From Frankia sp. QA3 (GTDB lineage Bacteria > Actinomycetota > Actinomycetes > Frankiales > Frankiaceae), in the NCBI RefSeq assembly GCF_000262465.1, contig NZ_CM001489.1, positions 5,137,362 to 5,201,361 of the forward strand: 64,000 nt of DNA, written 5' to 3'. Of the stretch, positions 39,767 through 48,217 are shown piece by piece. A model generated the notes under the pieces. That model saw only the letters and a program-made list of their open reading frames with translations. It had not been told where the DNA came from and made no database searches. A program made the position numbers and the translations under genes. Position 1 is the stretch's first letter. Each line of letters starts with the position of its first letter.

Positions 39767-40396
39767 ATGACCACCCTGGCACCCCCGCTCGACGAGGCGT
39801 TCGCAGTCCCGGCCGACGCGGCGCGGCTCGACCGGACGGCCGCGAACCTGCGCGAGCGCGGCTACCTCGTCCACCTCGTGGACACCGCCGAACAGGCCCG
39901 CCGGCTCGTCCGGGAGCTGCTCCCCCGGGACGAGGAGATCTTCACCGCGTCCAGCGAGACGCTGCGCCTGTCCGGCATCGCGGCGGACATCGACGAGTCT
40001 GGCGAGTTCCGGTCCGTGCGCCGTGACGCCCCCTCGCCGGGGGCCGACGTGATTGCCCAGATCCGGCTCGGGGCCCTGCCCGACGTGGTCGTCGGCAGCG
40101 TGCACGCGGTGACCGAGGAGGGCCAGCTCGTCGTCGGCTCGGCCAGCGGCAGCCAGCTCGCGCCGTACGCCTCGGGCGCCCGCCGGGCGATCTGGGTGGT
40201 CGGCGCGCAGAAGGTGGTGCCGGACCTGGCGACCGGCATCCGCCGCGTGCATGCCTACAGCCTGCCCCGGGAGTGGCAGCGGTTGCAGGACCTCTACGGC
40301 CAGAGCTCGTTCATCGGCAAGATCCTCATCGTGGAGCGGGAGGCCTTCCCGGACCGCGCCACCGTCGTCCTGGTCCGTGCGGCCCTGGGCTTCTGA
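39767..40396 (+). CDS. LUD-domain (LutC/YkgG-like) protein
   Basis: 209 residues from ATG 39767 (GGAGTGA upstream). RLDRTAANLRERGYLVHLVDTAEQARRLVRELLPRDEEIFTASSETLRLSGI, ALPDVVVGSVHAVTEEGQLVVGSASGSQLAPYASGARRAIWVVGAQKVVPDLATGIRRV are the standard LUD features. The domain occurs in lactate-utilisation proteins, but standalone LUD proteins have other unknown roles; no lutA/lutB partner is here. In an operon with the next LLM gene (38-bp gap). Confidence 0.87.
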   Translation: MTTLAPPLDEAFAVPADAARLDRTAANLRERGYLVHLVDTAEQARRLVRELLPRDEEIFTASSETLRLSGIAADIDESGEFRSVRRDAPSPGADVIAQIRLGALPDVVVGSVHAVTEEGQLVVGSASGSQLAPYASGARRAIWVVGAQKVVPDLATGIRRVHAYSLPREWQRLQDLYGQSSFIGKILIVEREAFPDRATVVLVRAALGF

Positions 40397-40434
40397 CCGG
40401 CGTCGCCCCACGTGCGCAACGGTGGTGAAGCGGC

Positions 40435-41586
40435 ATGAAATTCCTGGCCAGCACGCTGGCGGCGCGCGATGTCGGCGCCGCCGTGACAGCGGCGACAGCA
40501 GCGACGACGACAGTGGCGGCGACGACGGCGACGACAGCGGCGGCGAGGTCATCGCAGGCGGCGGAGCACGAGCGGGAGCGGCTGCGGGCTCTGGTCGACC
40601 TCGCGATCTGGGCCGAGGGCGTCGGTTACGACGCGTTCGGCGTCGGCGAGCGGCACAACCCCGCGTTCCTGTCGTCCGCCCCCGCCGTGCTGCTCGCCCA
40701 CATCGCCGCTCGGACCAGCCGGATCCGGCTGGTCACCACCGTCGCCGTGCTCTCGCTGGCCGACCCGGTCCGCGCCGCCGAGGAGTACGCCACGCTCGAC
40801 CATCTCAGCGACGGCCGCCTCGACCTGATCATCGGCAAGGGCAACGATCCGGTCTCACCGGGCATGTTCGGCGTCGACGCCGCCGAGCTCTGGGACCGGT
40901 TGGCGGAGAACTACGAGCTGTTCCGCCGGCTGTGGCGCGAGGAGGACGTGACCTGGACGGGTCGCTTCCGCCCGCCGCTGCGGGGGGCGACCACCCGGCC
41001 GCGGCCGTTGCAGCAGCCGGCGCCGCGGGTCTGGCACGGCTCGGCGTCCAGCGAGCGGTCGACCGAGCTCGCCGCCCGCTGGGGCGACCCGTTGTACTCG
41101 GCGAACGGCTTCCGCCGCACCGACCATTCCCTCGCGCTCGTCCAACGCTACCGCGACCGGCTCGCCCACCACGGTCACGACCCGGCCGCCACGCCGCTCG
41201 CCCTCGGCGTGCACTCCCCGATCATCACCGACCGCTCGCAGGACGCCCTCGCGCTCGCCCGCCCCGCCTTCGCCGCGTTCCGCAACCTCCCGGTGGCCCG
41301 GCAGAACCACTTCCCGTTCGACTCGCTGGAGGACTTCATCGACAACGGCTCGGCCCTCGTCGGCACCGCCGACCAGATCACCGAAAAGCTGCTCGACCTG
41401 CACCGGCGCTTCGGCAACCAGGTCCTCGGCGTCGGCGTGGAGGGCTTCTTCCTCACCGACCCCGCCACCACCCGCGCCCACCTGGAACGCTTCTTCGCCG
41501 AGGTCGCCCCCACCCTGCGCGCCGAGCTCCCCTCCTTCGTCTGGGCCACCGATCCGCCGGGGGATCGGGGCCGCGGCGTCGCTTGA
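40435..41586 (+). CDS. LLM-class flavin/F420-dependent monooxygenase
   Basis: 383 residues from ATG 40435. Luciferase-like barrel with IWAEGVGYDAFGVGERHNPAFLSSAPAVLLAHIAARTSRIRLVTTVAVLSLADPVRAAEEYATLDHLSDGRLDLIIGKGN. Near the N terminus an Ala/Thr insertion (about residues 17-38) is encoded by GACGACAGCG-type short repeats and replaces what would normally be a compact loop. Co-transcribed with the LUD gene and probably controlled by HxlR. Confidence 0.87.
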   Translation: MKFLASTLAARDVGAAVTAATAATTTVAATTATTAAARSSQAAEHERERLRALVDLAIWAEGVGYDAFGVGERHNPAFLSSAPAVLLAHIAARTSRIRLVTTVAVLSLADPVRAAEEYATLDHLSDGRLDLIIGKGNDPVSPGMFGVDAAELWDRLAENYELFRRLWREEDVTWTGRFRPPLRGATTRPRPLQQPAPRVWHGSASSERSTELAARWGDPLYSANGFRRTDHSLALVQRYRDRLAHHGHDPAATPLALGVHSPIITDRSQDALALARPAFAAFRNLPVARQNHFPFDSLEDFIDNGSALVGTADQITEKLLDLHRRFGNQVLGVGVEGFFLTDPATTRAHLERFFAEVAPTLRAELPSFVWATDPPGDRGRGVA

Positions 41587-41639
41587 CCTACTCAGTGATC
41601 AGCGGCCACGGACTGCCCGGCACCCAGCCTGACGATCTT

Positions 41640-41655
41640 GATGTTCCGCGGAACC
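41640..41655. repeat. Third copy of GATGTTCCGCGGAACC
   Basis: Same 16-mer as at 7225-7240 and 7256-7271, again in a non-coding stretch (41587-41783) that shows nothing else. The preceding bases GACGATCTT resemble those at the 7256 copy (CGATCAC), so the conserved unit is slightly longer than 16 bp. Confidence 0.7.
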
Positions 41656-41783
41656 GCACCACGATCTTCGCGCTCCCGCCGCCACCGCGTCACCGCGGTT
41701 CACCACCCGAGGCAGCATGCCACCGGATCAGATCCCGCCGCGAGAGCAACCTTCCACAAACAGATCACAACCCGATACGCGTC

Positions 41784-42188
41784 CTAGGTGCCGTCGGCGG
41801 GAGCGCAGGCGCCAGGGGTCGCTCCCATGGCCGGCGTCGCGGCGATGACGGCGGCGAGCAGGCGGTGCGCGGCAGTGAGATCGGCGATGGCCGCGGCAAT
41901 CCGGTCGCGTTCGCCTTCCAGATGCGGCAGCAGTTCGGGGCAGCCCGGGGCGAGCGCTCCACCGGGTCCCGCGGCGTCGACCATGCAGGGCAGCACCTCG
42001 GCGATGATCGACGTGGGGAGGCCGGCGGCGAGCAGGACGCGGATGCGTCGCACGGTCTCGACGTCGGCCTCGCCGTAGTCGCGATAACCACTCGGCTGGC
42101 GGTCCGGGGTCAGCAGCCCCTGTTCCTCGTAGTAACGCAGCGCCCGTCCGCTGACCTGGGCCCGCCGGGCAAGCTCACCAATGCGCAC
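41784..42188 (-). CDS. MerR-family regulator
   Basis: 134 residues from GTG 42188 with GGGAGG upstream. VRIGELARRAQVSGRALRYYEEQGLLTPDRQPSGYRDYGEADVETVRRIRVLLAAGL is the complete MerR HTH; the C-terminal part has a dimer helix and single Cys residues rather than a metal-binding cluster, so a drug- or small-molecule sensor is more likely. Divergent from an imine-reductase-like gene through a MerR-type promoter. Confidence 0.9.
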   Translation of the reverse strand: MRIGELARRAQVSGRALRYYEEQGLLTPDRQPSGYRDYGEADVETVRRIRVLLAAGLPTSIIAEVLPCMVDAAGPGGALAPGCPELLPHLEGERDRIAAAIADLTAAHRLLAAVIAATPAMGATPGACAPADGT

Positions 42189-42219
42189 GGGGCCTCCCTC
42201 GCTCAGCGCCGGACAGGGC

Positions 42220-42250
42220 TTGACCTTGACGTCAACGTGAAGCTTTAGCG
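42220..42250 (+). promoter_or_regulatory. MerR-type promoter with 19-bp spacer
   Basis: TTGACC (42220-42225), 19-bp spacer and TTAGCG (42245-42250). The spacer holds the near-palindrome CTTGACGTCAACGTGAAG, the usual MerR-family operator. The start codon GTG 42259 follows so closely that the transcript is probably leaderless. Confidence 0.65.
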
Positions 42251-42258
42251 TAGCCACC

Positions 42259-43176
42259 GTGACAGATCAACCACTTCTTGCGCACGGTCGCCCGAATCCG
42301 GGCGGCGCCGGCGCGGTGACGGTTCTCGGCCTGGGTCCGATGGGGAGCGCCCTGGCCGCCGCGTTCCTGACGGCAGGGCATCCCACCACGGTGTGGAACC
42401 GATCGCCGGGGAAAGCCGAGCCGCTGGTCGCGCGTGGCGCGGCGCTGGCCGCCTCCCCGGCCGAGGCCGTGGCGGCCAGCCCGCTCACGGTCGTGTGCGT
42501 TCTCGACCACCAGGCGGTCGAGACGATCCTCGCGGCGGTGGGCGACGCGCTTCGCGGCCGCGTTCTCGTCAACCTGACCTCGGACTCCCCCGACCGGTCC
42601 CGGACGCTGGCCGCCCGCAGCGCCGCCGACGGGATCGCCCATCTCGAGGGTTCCGTCATGACGCCGGCCTCGACCATCGGCGGGCCGGCCGCCTCCGTGC
42701 TCTACAGCGGGCCGGAATCCCTGTACCGCGCCCAGGCGGGCACACTTGCCGCGATCGGCGGTTCGGCCACGTTCCTCGGCCCGGACCCGGGCCGTGCGGC
42801 GGCGTACGACATGGCGCTGCTCGACGTGTTCTGGACGGCGATGAGCGGCGTGGTGCACGCTTTCGCCCTCGCCGGCGCGGAGGGGATCCGAGCCGGTGAC
42901 CTCTCGCCGTTTGCACAGGGCGTCAGCGGCCTGCTGGCGAGCATCATCGACGACTTCGCGGGCCGCATCGACGAGGGACGCCACGACACCGCGCAGTCCA
43001 CCGTCCTGTCCGCGGCCGCCGGGATGAGGCACATCATCCACACCGCCCGGGCCCGCGACCTGGACACCGGCGTGCTCGACGCCGCCGAAGCGCTCGCCCG
43101 CCGCGCCATCGACGCCGGCCATGGCGCCGACGGCTTCTCCCGCCTGGCGCAGACCCTCACCCCTGGCGCGACCTGA
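42259..43176 (+). CDS. NAD(P)-dependent imine-reductase-like dehydrogenase
   Basis: 305 residues from GTG 42259. N-terminal Rossmann VTVLGLGPMGSALAAAFLTAGHPTTVWNRSPGKAEPLVARGA, then ESPEAV-like AASPAEAVAASPLTVVCVLDHQAVETIL and a helical C-terminal domain (DMALLDVFWTAMSGVVHAFALAGAEGI). This is the beta-hydroxyacid dehydrogenase/imine reductase layout. The catalytic Lys of hydroxyisobutyrate dehydrogenases is not seen at the domain junction, favouring the imine-reductase branch. Likely induced by the divergent MerR. Confidence 0.83.
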   Translation: MTDQPLLAHGRPNPGGAGAVTVLGLGPMGSALAAAFLTAGHPTTVWNRSPGKAEPLVARGAALAASPAEAVAASPLTVVCVLDHQAVETILAAVGDALRGRVLVNLTSDSPDRSRTLAARSAADGIAHLEGSVMTPASTIGGPAASVLYSGPESLYRAQAGTLAAIGGSATFLGPDPGRAAAYDMALLDVFWTAMSGVVHAFALAGAEGIRAGDLSPFAQGVSGLLASIIDDFAGRIDEGRHDTAQSTVLSAAAGMRHIIHTARARDLDTGVLDAAEALARRAIDAGHGADGFSRLAQTLTPGAT

Positions 43177-43257
43177 CGTCCGTCGGAGCACGGGCGCCAC
43201 CGCCGGGGAACGTCGCCGGGGGCGGAGGCCGAGGTCACCGAGGTGGTCGAGTCACCG

Positions 43258-43302
43258 AGGTGGTCAAGGTGGTCAAGGTGGTCAAGGTGGTCGAGGTGGT
43301 CG
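43258..43302. repeat. 9-bp tandem repeat before threonine aldolase
   Basis: Five copies of GGTGGTCAA/GGTGGTCGA in the 160-bp gap between the imine-reductase-like gene and the aldolase gene. Imperfect copies extend upstream to about 43232. Confidence 0.8.
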
Positions 43303-43336
43303 GCCGGATGGCTAAGGGCCAATACCATCGCCAAGC

Positions 43337-44497
43337 ATGACCATCGACGCTTCCCGTGACGGCACCCCCACGGACGACACGGCGGCCACCGGCGCCCAGA
43401 TCGCCACTCCGGCCTCGCGGTCGGCAGGTCGACCGGCCGCCACTCCGGCCGGGCCGGTCGACCTGCGCAGCGACACGGTGACCCGGCCGACCGCGGCGAT
43501 GCGCCGGGCGATGGCGGACGCGGAGGTCGGCGACGACCACTACGGCGAGGACCCGTCGGTGCGGGCCCTGGAGGAGTACGCCGCGGACCTGCTCGGCCAC
43601 GAGGCGGCCGTGTTCGTCCCCAGCGGGACCATGGGCAACTTCGTCGCGCTGCGCGCCAGCGCGCCGGTCGGAACCGAGATCATCGCCGACACCGAAGCCC
43701 ACATCGTGACCTACGAGATGGGCGGCCTGGCCGCGCTCGGCGGGGTCCAGACCCGCACGCTGCCCGGCCTCGCCGACACGGCGGACCCGGCGGACGTCGC
43801 CGCGGCGATCCGCGCGCACAGCATCGGCGGCAATTACAACATGGTCCGCACCAGCGTGCTGGCCGTGGAGAACACCGCCGCCCGTGCCGGGGGCCGGGTC
43901 TGGTCACCGGCTCGCCTGGACCAGTTCCGCGACCTCGCCACCGCCGCCGGAGTCGCGATGCACTGCGACGGCGCCCGCCTGTGGAACGCGGCCGTCGCCG
44001 GCGCCGTCGAACCGCGCCGGCTCGCGGAACCGTTCACGACCCTGTCGGTCTGCCTGTCCAAGGGGCTGGGCGCACCGGTCGGATCGCTGGTGATCTGTGA
44101 CGCCGGGCGGGTCGGCGAGGTTCGGGACTGGCGTCGGCGGCTCGGCGGGGCGATGCGCCAGTCCGGCGTGCTGGCCGCGGCGGGCCTGCACGCGCTGCGC
44201 CACCACGTCGAACGCCTCGCCGAGGACCACCGGCGGGCAGCCGAACTCGCCGCGCTGCTCGCCGACGCCGCGCCCGGCCACGTGGACCCGAAGCAGGTCG
44301 AGACCAACATGGTGCTCGTCGAGGTCGCCGACGCCGGGCGGTTCGCTCGCCACGCCGCGGAGCAGGGCGTGCTGATCGGCGCGATCAGCCCGACCACCCT
44401 GCGGATCGTCACCCATCTCGACATCGACGACGCGGGCATCCACCACGCCGGATCGGTCCTCGCCGGCCTTCTGCGCGCAGAGCCGACCGCCGCCTGA
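43337..44497 (+). CDS. Low-specificity L-threonine aldolase
   Basis: 386 residues from ATG 43337. After a 40-residue Ala/Thr/Pro-rich extension the enzyme begins VDLRSDTVTRPTAAMRRAMADAEVGDDHYGEDPSVRALEEYAADLLGHEAAVFVPSGTMGN, the diagnostic N terminus. The PLP lysine is in SVCLSKGLGAPVGSL. It splits L-threonine or allo-threonine to glycine and acetaldehyde. The extension, which overlaps the repeat-rich upstream DNA, is unusual; a later start would need an internal GTG/ATG and none with a good RBS was seen. Confidence 0.92.
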   Translation: MTIDASRDGTPTDDTAATGAQIATPASRSAGRPAATPAGPVDLRSDTVTRPTAAMRRAMADAEVGDDHYGEDPSVRALEEYAADLLGHEAAVFVPSGTMGNFVALRASAPVGTEIIADTEAHIVTYEMGGLAALGGVQTRTLPGLADTADPADVAAAIRAHSIGGNYNMVRTSVLAVENTAARAGGRVWSPARLDQFRDLATAAGVAMHCDGARLWNAAVAGAVEPRRLAEPFTTLSVCLSKGLGAPVGSLVICDAGRVGEVRDWRRRLGGAMRQSGVLAAAGLHALRHHVERLAEDHRRAAELAALLADAAPGHVDPKQVETNMVLVEVADAGRFARHAAEQGVLIGAISPTTLRIVTHLDIDDAGIHHAGSVLAGLLRAEPTAA

Positions 44498-44510
44498 CCT
44501 GCGGCAGGCG

Positions 44511-45302
44511 TCAGCTCGCGGCAGACGCCGAGACGTTCGGCCCGAGCAGTTTGAACACGGCGCCGGTGGGGTCGGCGGCCGCGGCGAGGCGGCCGTACGG
44601 GGTGTCCTCCGCCGGCAGGACCACCGAGCCGCCGAGCGCGGCGGCCCGCTCGAGCGTCGCGTCCGTGTCCGCCGTGGCGAAATACACCGACCAGTGCGCC
44701 GGCACGCCGTCCGGCAGGAAACCGCTCGCGTCCATGATCCCGGCGTAGGCGGCATCGCCCTCCCCGAAGGTCGAGTAGCGGAACTCCGGGGTGTCGCCGA
44801 CGACGTGGACATCCCAGCCGAAGACGTCGCGGTAGAAGGGGACGACGGCGGCGTAGTTCCGGGTGAGCAACTCGAACCAGCCCGGCGCGCCCGGCTCGGC
44901 GACGACACCGAAGCCCGAGTGCAGGCCCGGCTGCCACATGCCGATGGCCGCGCCGCTCGGGTCGGTCACCACGGCCATGACACCGAGATCGGCCACGGCC
45001 ATCGGCCCCACGATCACCCCGCCGCCATGCTCGGTCGCGGCGGCGACGGTCTTCTCCGCGTCCGGCGTGGACAGGTAGACCGACCAGCCGTCGGGCGCGT
45101 CCATGCCGGGCTGCTTGGGCATCAGCCCACCGACCCGGACGCCGTCCCTGGTGAGGTTGGTGTAGCCGCCGAACTCCGGGGCGGACTCCTCGGCCTCCCA
45201 GCCGAACAGCTCGCCGTAGAACGCCTTGGCGCCAGCGGCGTCGGAGGTCATCAGGTCGACCCAACAGGGGGCGCCGGCCGGGATGTTCTCTCGCGTGGGC
45301 AT
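44511..45302 (-). CDS. Two-domain VOC (glyoxalase/bleomycin-resistance fold) protein
   Basis: 263 residues from ATG 45302 (GAAGGAG upstream). Two VOC modules in tandem: CWVDLMTSDAAGAKAFYGELFGWEAEE ending DPSGAAIGMWQP, and GWFELLTRNYAAVVPFYRDVFGWDVHVV ending DPTGAVFKLLGP. Actinobacterial proteins of this type are often annotated as hydroxylases of natural products but are mostly uncharacterised. Convergent with threonine aldolase (13-bp gap). Confidence 0.87.
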   Translation of the reverse strand: MPTRENIPAGAPCWVDLMTSDAAGAKAFYGELFGWEAEESAPEFGGYTNLTRDGVRVGGLMPKQPGMDAPDGWSVYLSTPDAEKTVAAATEHGGGVIVGPMAVADLGVMAVVTDPSGAAIGMWQPGLHSGFGVVAEPGAPGWFELLTRNYAAVVPFYRDVFGWDVHVVGDTPEFRYSTFGEGDAAYAGIMDASGFLPDGVPAHWSVYFATADTDATLERAAALGGSVVLPAEDTPYGRLAAAADPTGAVFKLLGPNVSASAAS

Positions 45303-45551
45303 GGTGACTCCTTCACGTGCTGCGGGTTCGCTGTGCTGCGGGTTCGCTGTGCTGCGGACCGTGCCCTCACCTTGGACCCCACCACCGACAGTTTTTCCTC
45401 GCCGCTTGGCGGGACGCCGTCCGGTGGTCACGACGGGAACACGGTCCGGACCCTGCGACGGGGCCGCCGGCCCTGGCAGCGCACCGGCACGGAACGCCCG
45501 TGACCAAGGCGTACCCGCCCCGGATCCCCGCATCCTGGTGCCGGCCACCCG

Positions 45552-45734
45552 ACGTCGCTCATCGCCTGGGCGTTCGTGCACGGGCTGGTGACGCTGATCC
45601 GCGACGGCGCACTGCAGGTCCTGGCCGCCACCGGGGACGACGCGGCGCGTGGCCTCGCCGACCGCCTCGTCGACCTGTTCACCAGCCGGGGTATCCGCGC
45701 CGCGGCGGCCGCCTCGTACTCCAGCTCGGGATAG
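45552..45734 (+). pseudogene. C-terminal fragment of a TetR (WHG-domain) regulator
   Basis: The frame reads SLIAWAFVHGLVTLIRDGALQVLAATGDDAARGLADRLVDLFTSR, typical of the TetR WHG ligand domain, then degenerates and stops at 45734. No HTH-coding part is present upstream. Confidence 0.65.
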
Positions 45735-45880
45735 GAGATCCCCGGCTCTTCCCGGACCGGCAGGCCGGCCCGAAGCCCGACGATCCCCACGTAGACGTCG
45801 CAGCTCGAGACCCGTCTGCGCCACTACCTGCGCCGGCGGGTAGTCCTCCGCGGTGAGGACGCCGCGGTGAGGACGCCGCG
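45690..45880 (-). pseudogene. Frameshifted fragment of a DUF4062 protein
   Basis: On the minus strand one frame gives TAEDYPPAQVVAQTGLELRR and another continues VYVGIVGLRAGLPVREEPGISYPELEYEAAAAARIPRLVN. Together they match the conserved N-terminal DUF4062 region (AEDYPPAQ...DVYVGIVGFRYGSPV...SYTELEYEAA). A frameshift lies near 45795 and the rest of the gene is missing. Flanking bases 45840-45895 carry a short tandem GTGAGGACGCCGCG-type repeat. Confidence 0.65.
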
Positions 45881-46187
45881 GTGAGGACGCCGCGTGCACC
45901 GGCACGCCACCACAGCGTTGGACGGCCGCTCGGGCCGCGGCCGCGAACGACCCGAACGCCGGGAACTCCCACATGTCCCGGGCACAGCTCACGAATCATC
46001 CCTGCCACCGCCGCTGCGCGTCTCCCACCTTCATGACGCCATCGGCACAGATCGTCTTTCTTACTCAGGGCTACGTGCGCGGACCTCCCGGACAAAGCGG
46101 GGGCCCATCGTGTCGCTGCGTGAGGCCGAGGCGCCCAGGGGCCGGGAATTCGCTCCGGCGGTCGCCGGGCGCGGGAGGATGACGACC

Positions 46188-48074
46188 ATGGGCGCATACC
46201 AGCGGGAGTACGAACGGGCCGCGAACGATCCCGAGGAGTTCTGGGCAGCCGCCGCGCAGGCACTCGACTGGACCCGGCCACCGCGGCGGATCCTCGACGC
46301 GAGCACCAAGGCGCCGTTCGCCCGCTGGTTCCCCGACGCCGAGCTCAACACCTGCGCCAACGCCCTTGACCGGCACGTCGCCGCGGGCCGGGGCGACGAG
46401 CTCGCGCTGATCTACGACTCGCCGGTCACCGCGACGGTCCGTCGCTTCACCTTCGCCGAGCTGACCGACGAGGTGGCGCGGGCCGCCGGGGCGCTGGCCG
46501 AACTCGGGGTGGGCCGCGGCGACCGGGTCATCATCTACCTGCCGATGATCCCCACGGCGGTGGTGAGCATGCTCGCCTGCGCCCGCCTCGGCGCGGTGCA
46601 CTCCGTGGTCTTCGGCGGGTTCGCCGCCGCCGAACTCGCCGCCCGGATGGACGACGCCCGGGCGAAGGTCGTCGTCAGCGCCTCCTGCGGGATCGAGCCG
46701 ACGCGGCTGGTGCCGTACAAGCCGATCCTCGACGAGGCGATCGCGCTGACCGCCCACGCTCCCGCCGCGACCCTCATCGTGCAGCGTGACCAGCAGCGCT
46801 GCTCGATGGTCGCCGGCCGTGACCATGACTGGGACGCGGCGCTGGCCGCGGCCGCACCGCTGCCGCCGGTGCCGGTCGCCGCCACCGACCCGCTCTACAT
46901 CCTCTACACGTCGGGCACCACCGGCCGGCCGAAGGGGATCGTGCGCGACAACGGCGGGCACGCCGTCGCCCTGACCTGGTCGATGGGCAACATCTTCGGA
47001 ATCCGGGCGGGGGACGTCATGTGGGCGGCCTCCGACGTGGGTTGGGCGGTCGGGCACTCGTACACGGTCTACGCCCCGCTGCTCGCCGGCGCGGCGACCG
47101 TGCTCTACGAGGGCAAGCCGGTGGGCACGCCGGACGCCGGCGCGTTCTGGCGGGTGATCGCCGAGCACGGGGTGAACGTGCTGTTCACCGCGCCGACCGC
47201 GATCCGGGCGATCAAGAAGGAGGACCCGGCGGGCGCCCTGCTGCGCGGGTACGACCGCTCGTCGTTGCGGGCGCTGTTCCTGGCCGGCGAACGACTCGAT
47301 CCGGCGACCTACGACTGGGCCGCCGCCACCCTGGGCATCCCGGTGATCGACAACTACTGGCAGACGGAGACGGGCTGGCCCATCTGCGCCAACCCGATGG
47401 GCCTGGAACCGCTCCCCGCCCGCGCGGGCTCTCCCACCGTGCCGATGCCGGGCTACGACGTGCGGGTGCTGGACCCGGCGGGCCAGCCCGTCCCCGCCGG
47501 CACGGAGGGCGCGATCTGCCTGCGCCTGCCGTTGCCGCCCGGCAACCTGCCGACCCTGTGGGAGGACGACGACCGGTATGTCGCGTCCTATCTGTCCGCC
47601 TTCGACGGGTACTACCTGACCGGCGACGGCGGCTACCTCGACGCCGACGGGTACCTGTTCGTGCTGGGCCGCACCGACGACGTGATCAACGTGGCCGGGC
47701 ACCGGCTGTCCACCGGGTCGATGGAAGCCGTCCTCGCCGCGCACCCGGCCGTGGCCGAGTGCGCCGTCGTCGGCGTCGCGGACGCGCTGAAGGGCCAGGT
47801 CCCGCGCGGGCTGGTGGTGGTGAAGACCGGGGTCGAGATCGGGCCGGACGCCCTCGCCGCGGAGCTGGTCGCCCGGGTCCGCGCGGAGATCGGGCCGGTG
47901 GCGGCGTTCCAGCGGGTCGACGTGGTGGCGGCACTGCCCAAGACCCGATCCGGCAAGATCCTGCGCCGGACCATGCGCGAGATCGCCGACGGCCGCTCCC
48001 CCGCCGTCCCACCGACCATCGAGGACGCCACCGTCCTCGACGCCCTCCGCCCGGTCCTCACCGCCTCCCCCTGA
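46188..48074 (+). CDS. Acyl-CoA synthetase, propionyl-CoA synthetase (PrpE)-like
   Basis: 628 residues from ATG 46188, chosen because GGAGG is nine bases upstream (ATG 46179 is too close to it). ANL-superfamily motifs: YILYTSGTTGRPKGIVRDNGGHAVAL, IPVIDNYWQTETGWPI and the C-terminal acetylatable lysine in PKTRSGKILRRTMREIADG. The ETGWPI text and N-terminal EYERAANDPEEFWAAAAQALDWTRPP favour propionyl- over acetyl-CoA synthetase. It activates a short-chain acid with ATP and CoA. The product pool could feed the nearby acyl-CoA dehydrogenases. Confidence 0.9.
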   Translation: MGAYQREYERAANDPEEFWAAAAQALDWTRPPRRILDASTKAPFARWFPDAELNTCANALDRHVAAGRGDELALIYDSPVTATVRRFTFAELTDEVARAAGALAELGVGRGDRVIIYLPMIPTAVVSMLACARLGAVHSVVFGGFAAAELAARMDDARAKVVVSASCGIEPTRLVPYKPILDEAIALTAHAPAATLIVQRDQQRCSMVAGRDHDWDAALAAAAPLPPVPVAATDPLYILYTSGTTGRPKGIVRDNGGHAVALTWSMGNIFGIRAGDVMWAASDVGWAVGHSYTVYAPLLAGAATVLYEGKPVGTPDAGAFWRVIAEHGVNVLFTAPTAIRAIKKEDPAGALLRGYDRSSLRALFLAGERLDPATYDWAAATLGIPVIDNYWQTETGWPICANPMGLEPLPARAGSPTVPMPGYDVRVLDPAGQPVPAGTEGAICLRLPLPPGNLPTLWEDDDRYVASYLSAFDGYYLTGDGGYLDADGYLFVLGRTDDVINVAGHRLSTGSMEAVLAAHPAVAECAVVGVADALKGQVPRGLVVVKTGVEIGPDALAAELVARVRAEIGPVAAFQRVDVVAALPKTRSGKILRRTMREIADGRSPAVPPTIEDATVLDALRPVLTASP

Positions 48075-48093
48075 CAATCCACCGGCGACGGCT

Positions 48094-48145
48094 CCTGCTT
48101 GTCCGGAGGGATAAATCGGACGCCGAAACCCTCCGGACAAGCAGG
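48094..48145. terminator. Bidirectional terminator, perfect 17-bp stem
   Basis: CCTGCTTGTCCGGAGGG (48094-48110) pairs perfectly with CCCTCCGGACAAGCAGG (48129-48145) over an 18-nt loop. Placed exactly between the convergent synthetase (ends 48074) and glutamate decarboxylase (ends 48218). Confidence 0.85.
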
Positions 48146-48217
48146 CGGGGCAGCGGCACCGATCCGGCACGCCACGGGGTCACCGGCACGCCACGGGGTC
48201 GCCGGCGTCCCACGGGG

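Noticed and set aside
46071..48170. 699-codon minus-strand ORF opposite the acyl-CoA synthetase
   Set aside because: Antisense shadow of a gene with complete ANL motifs.
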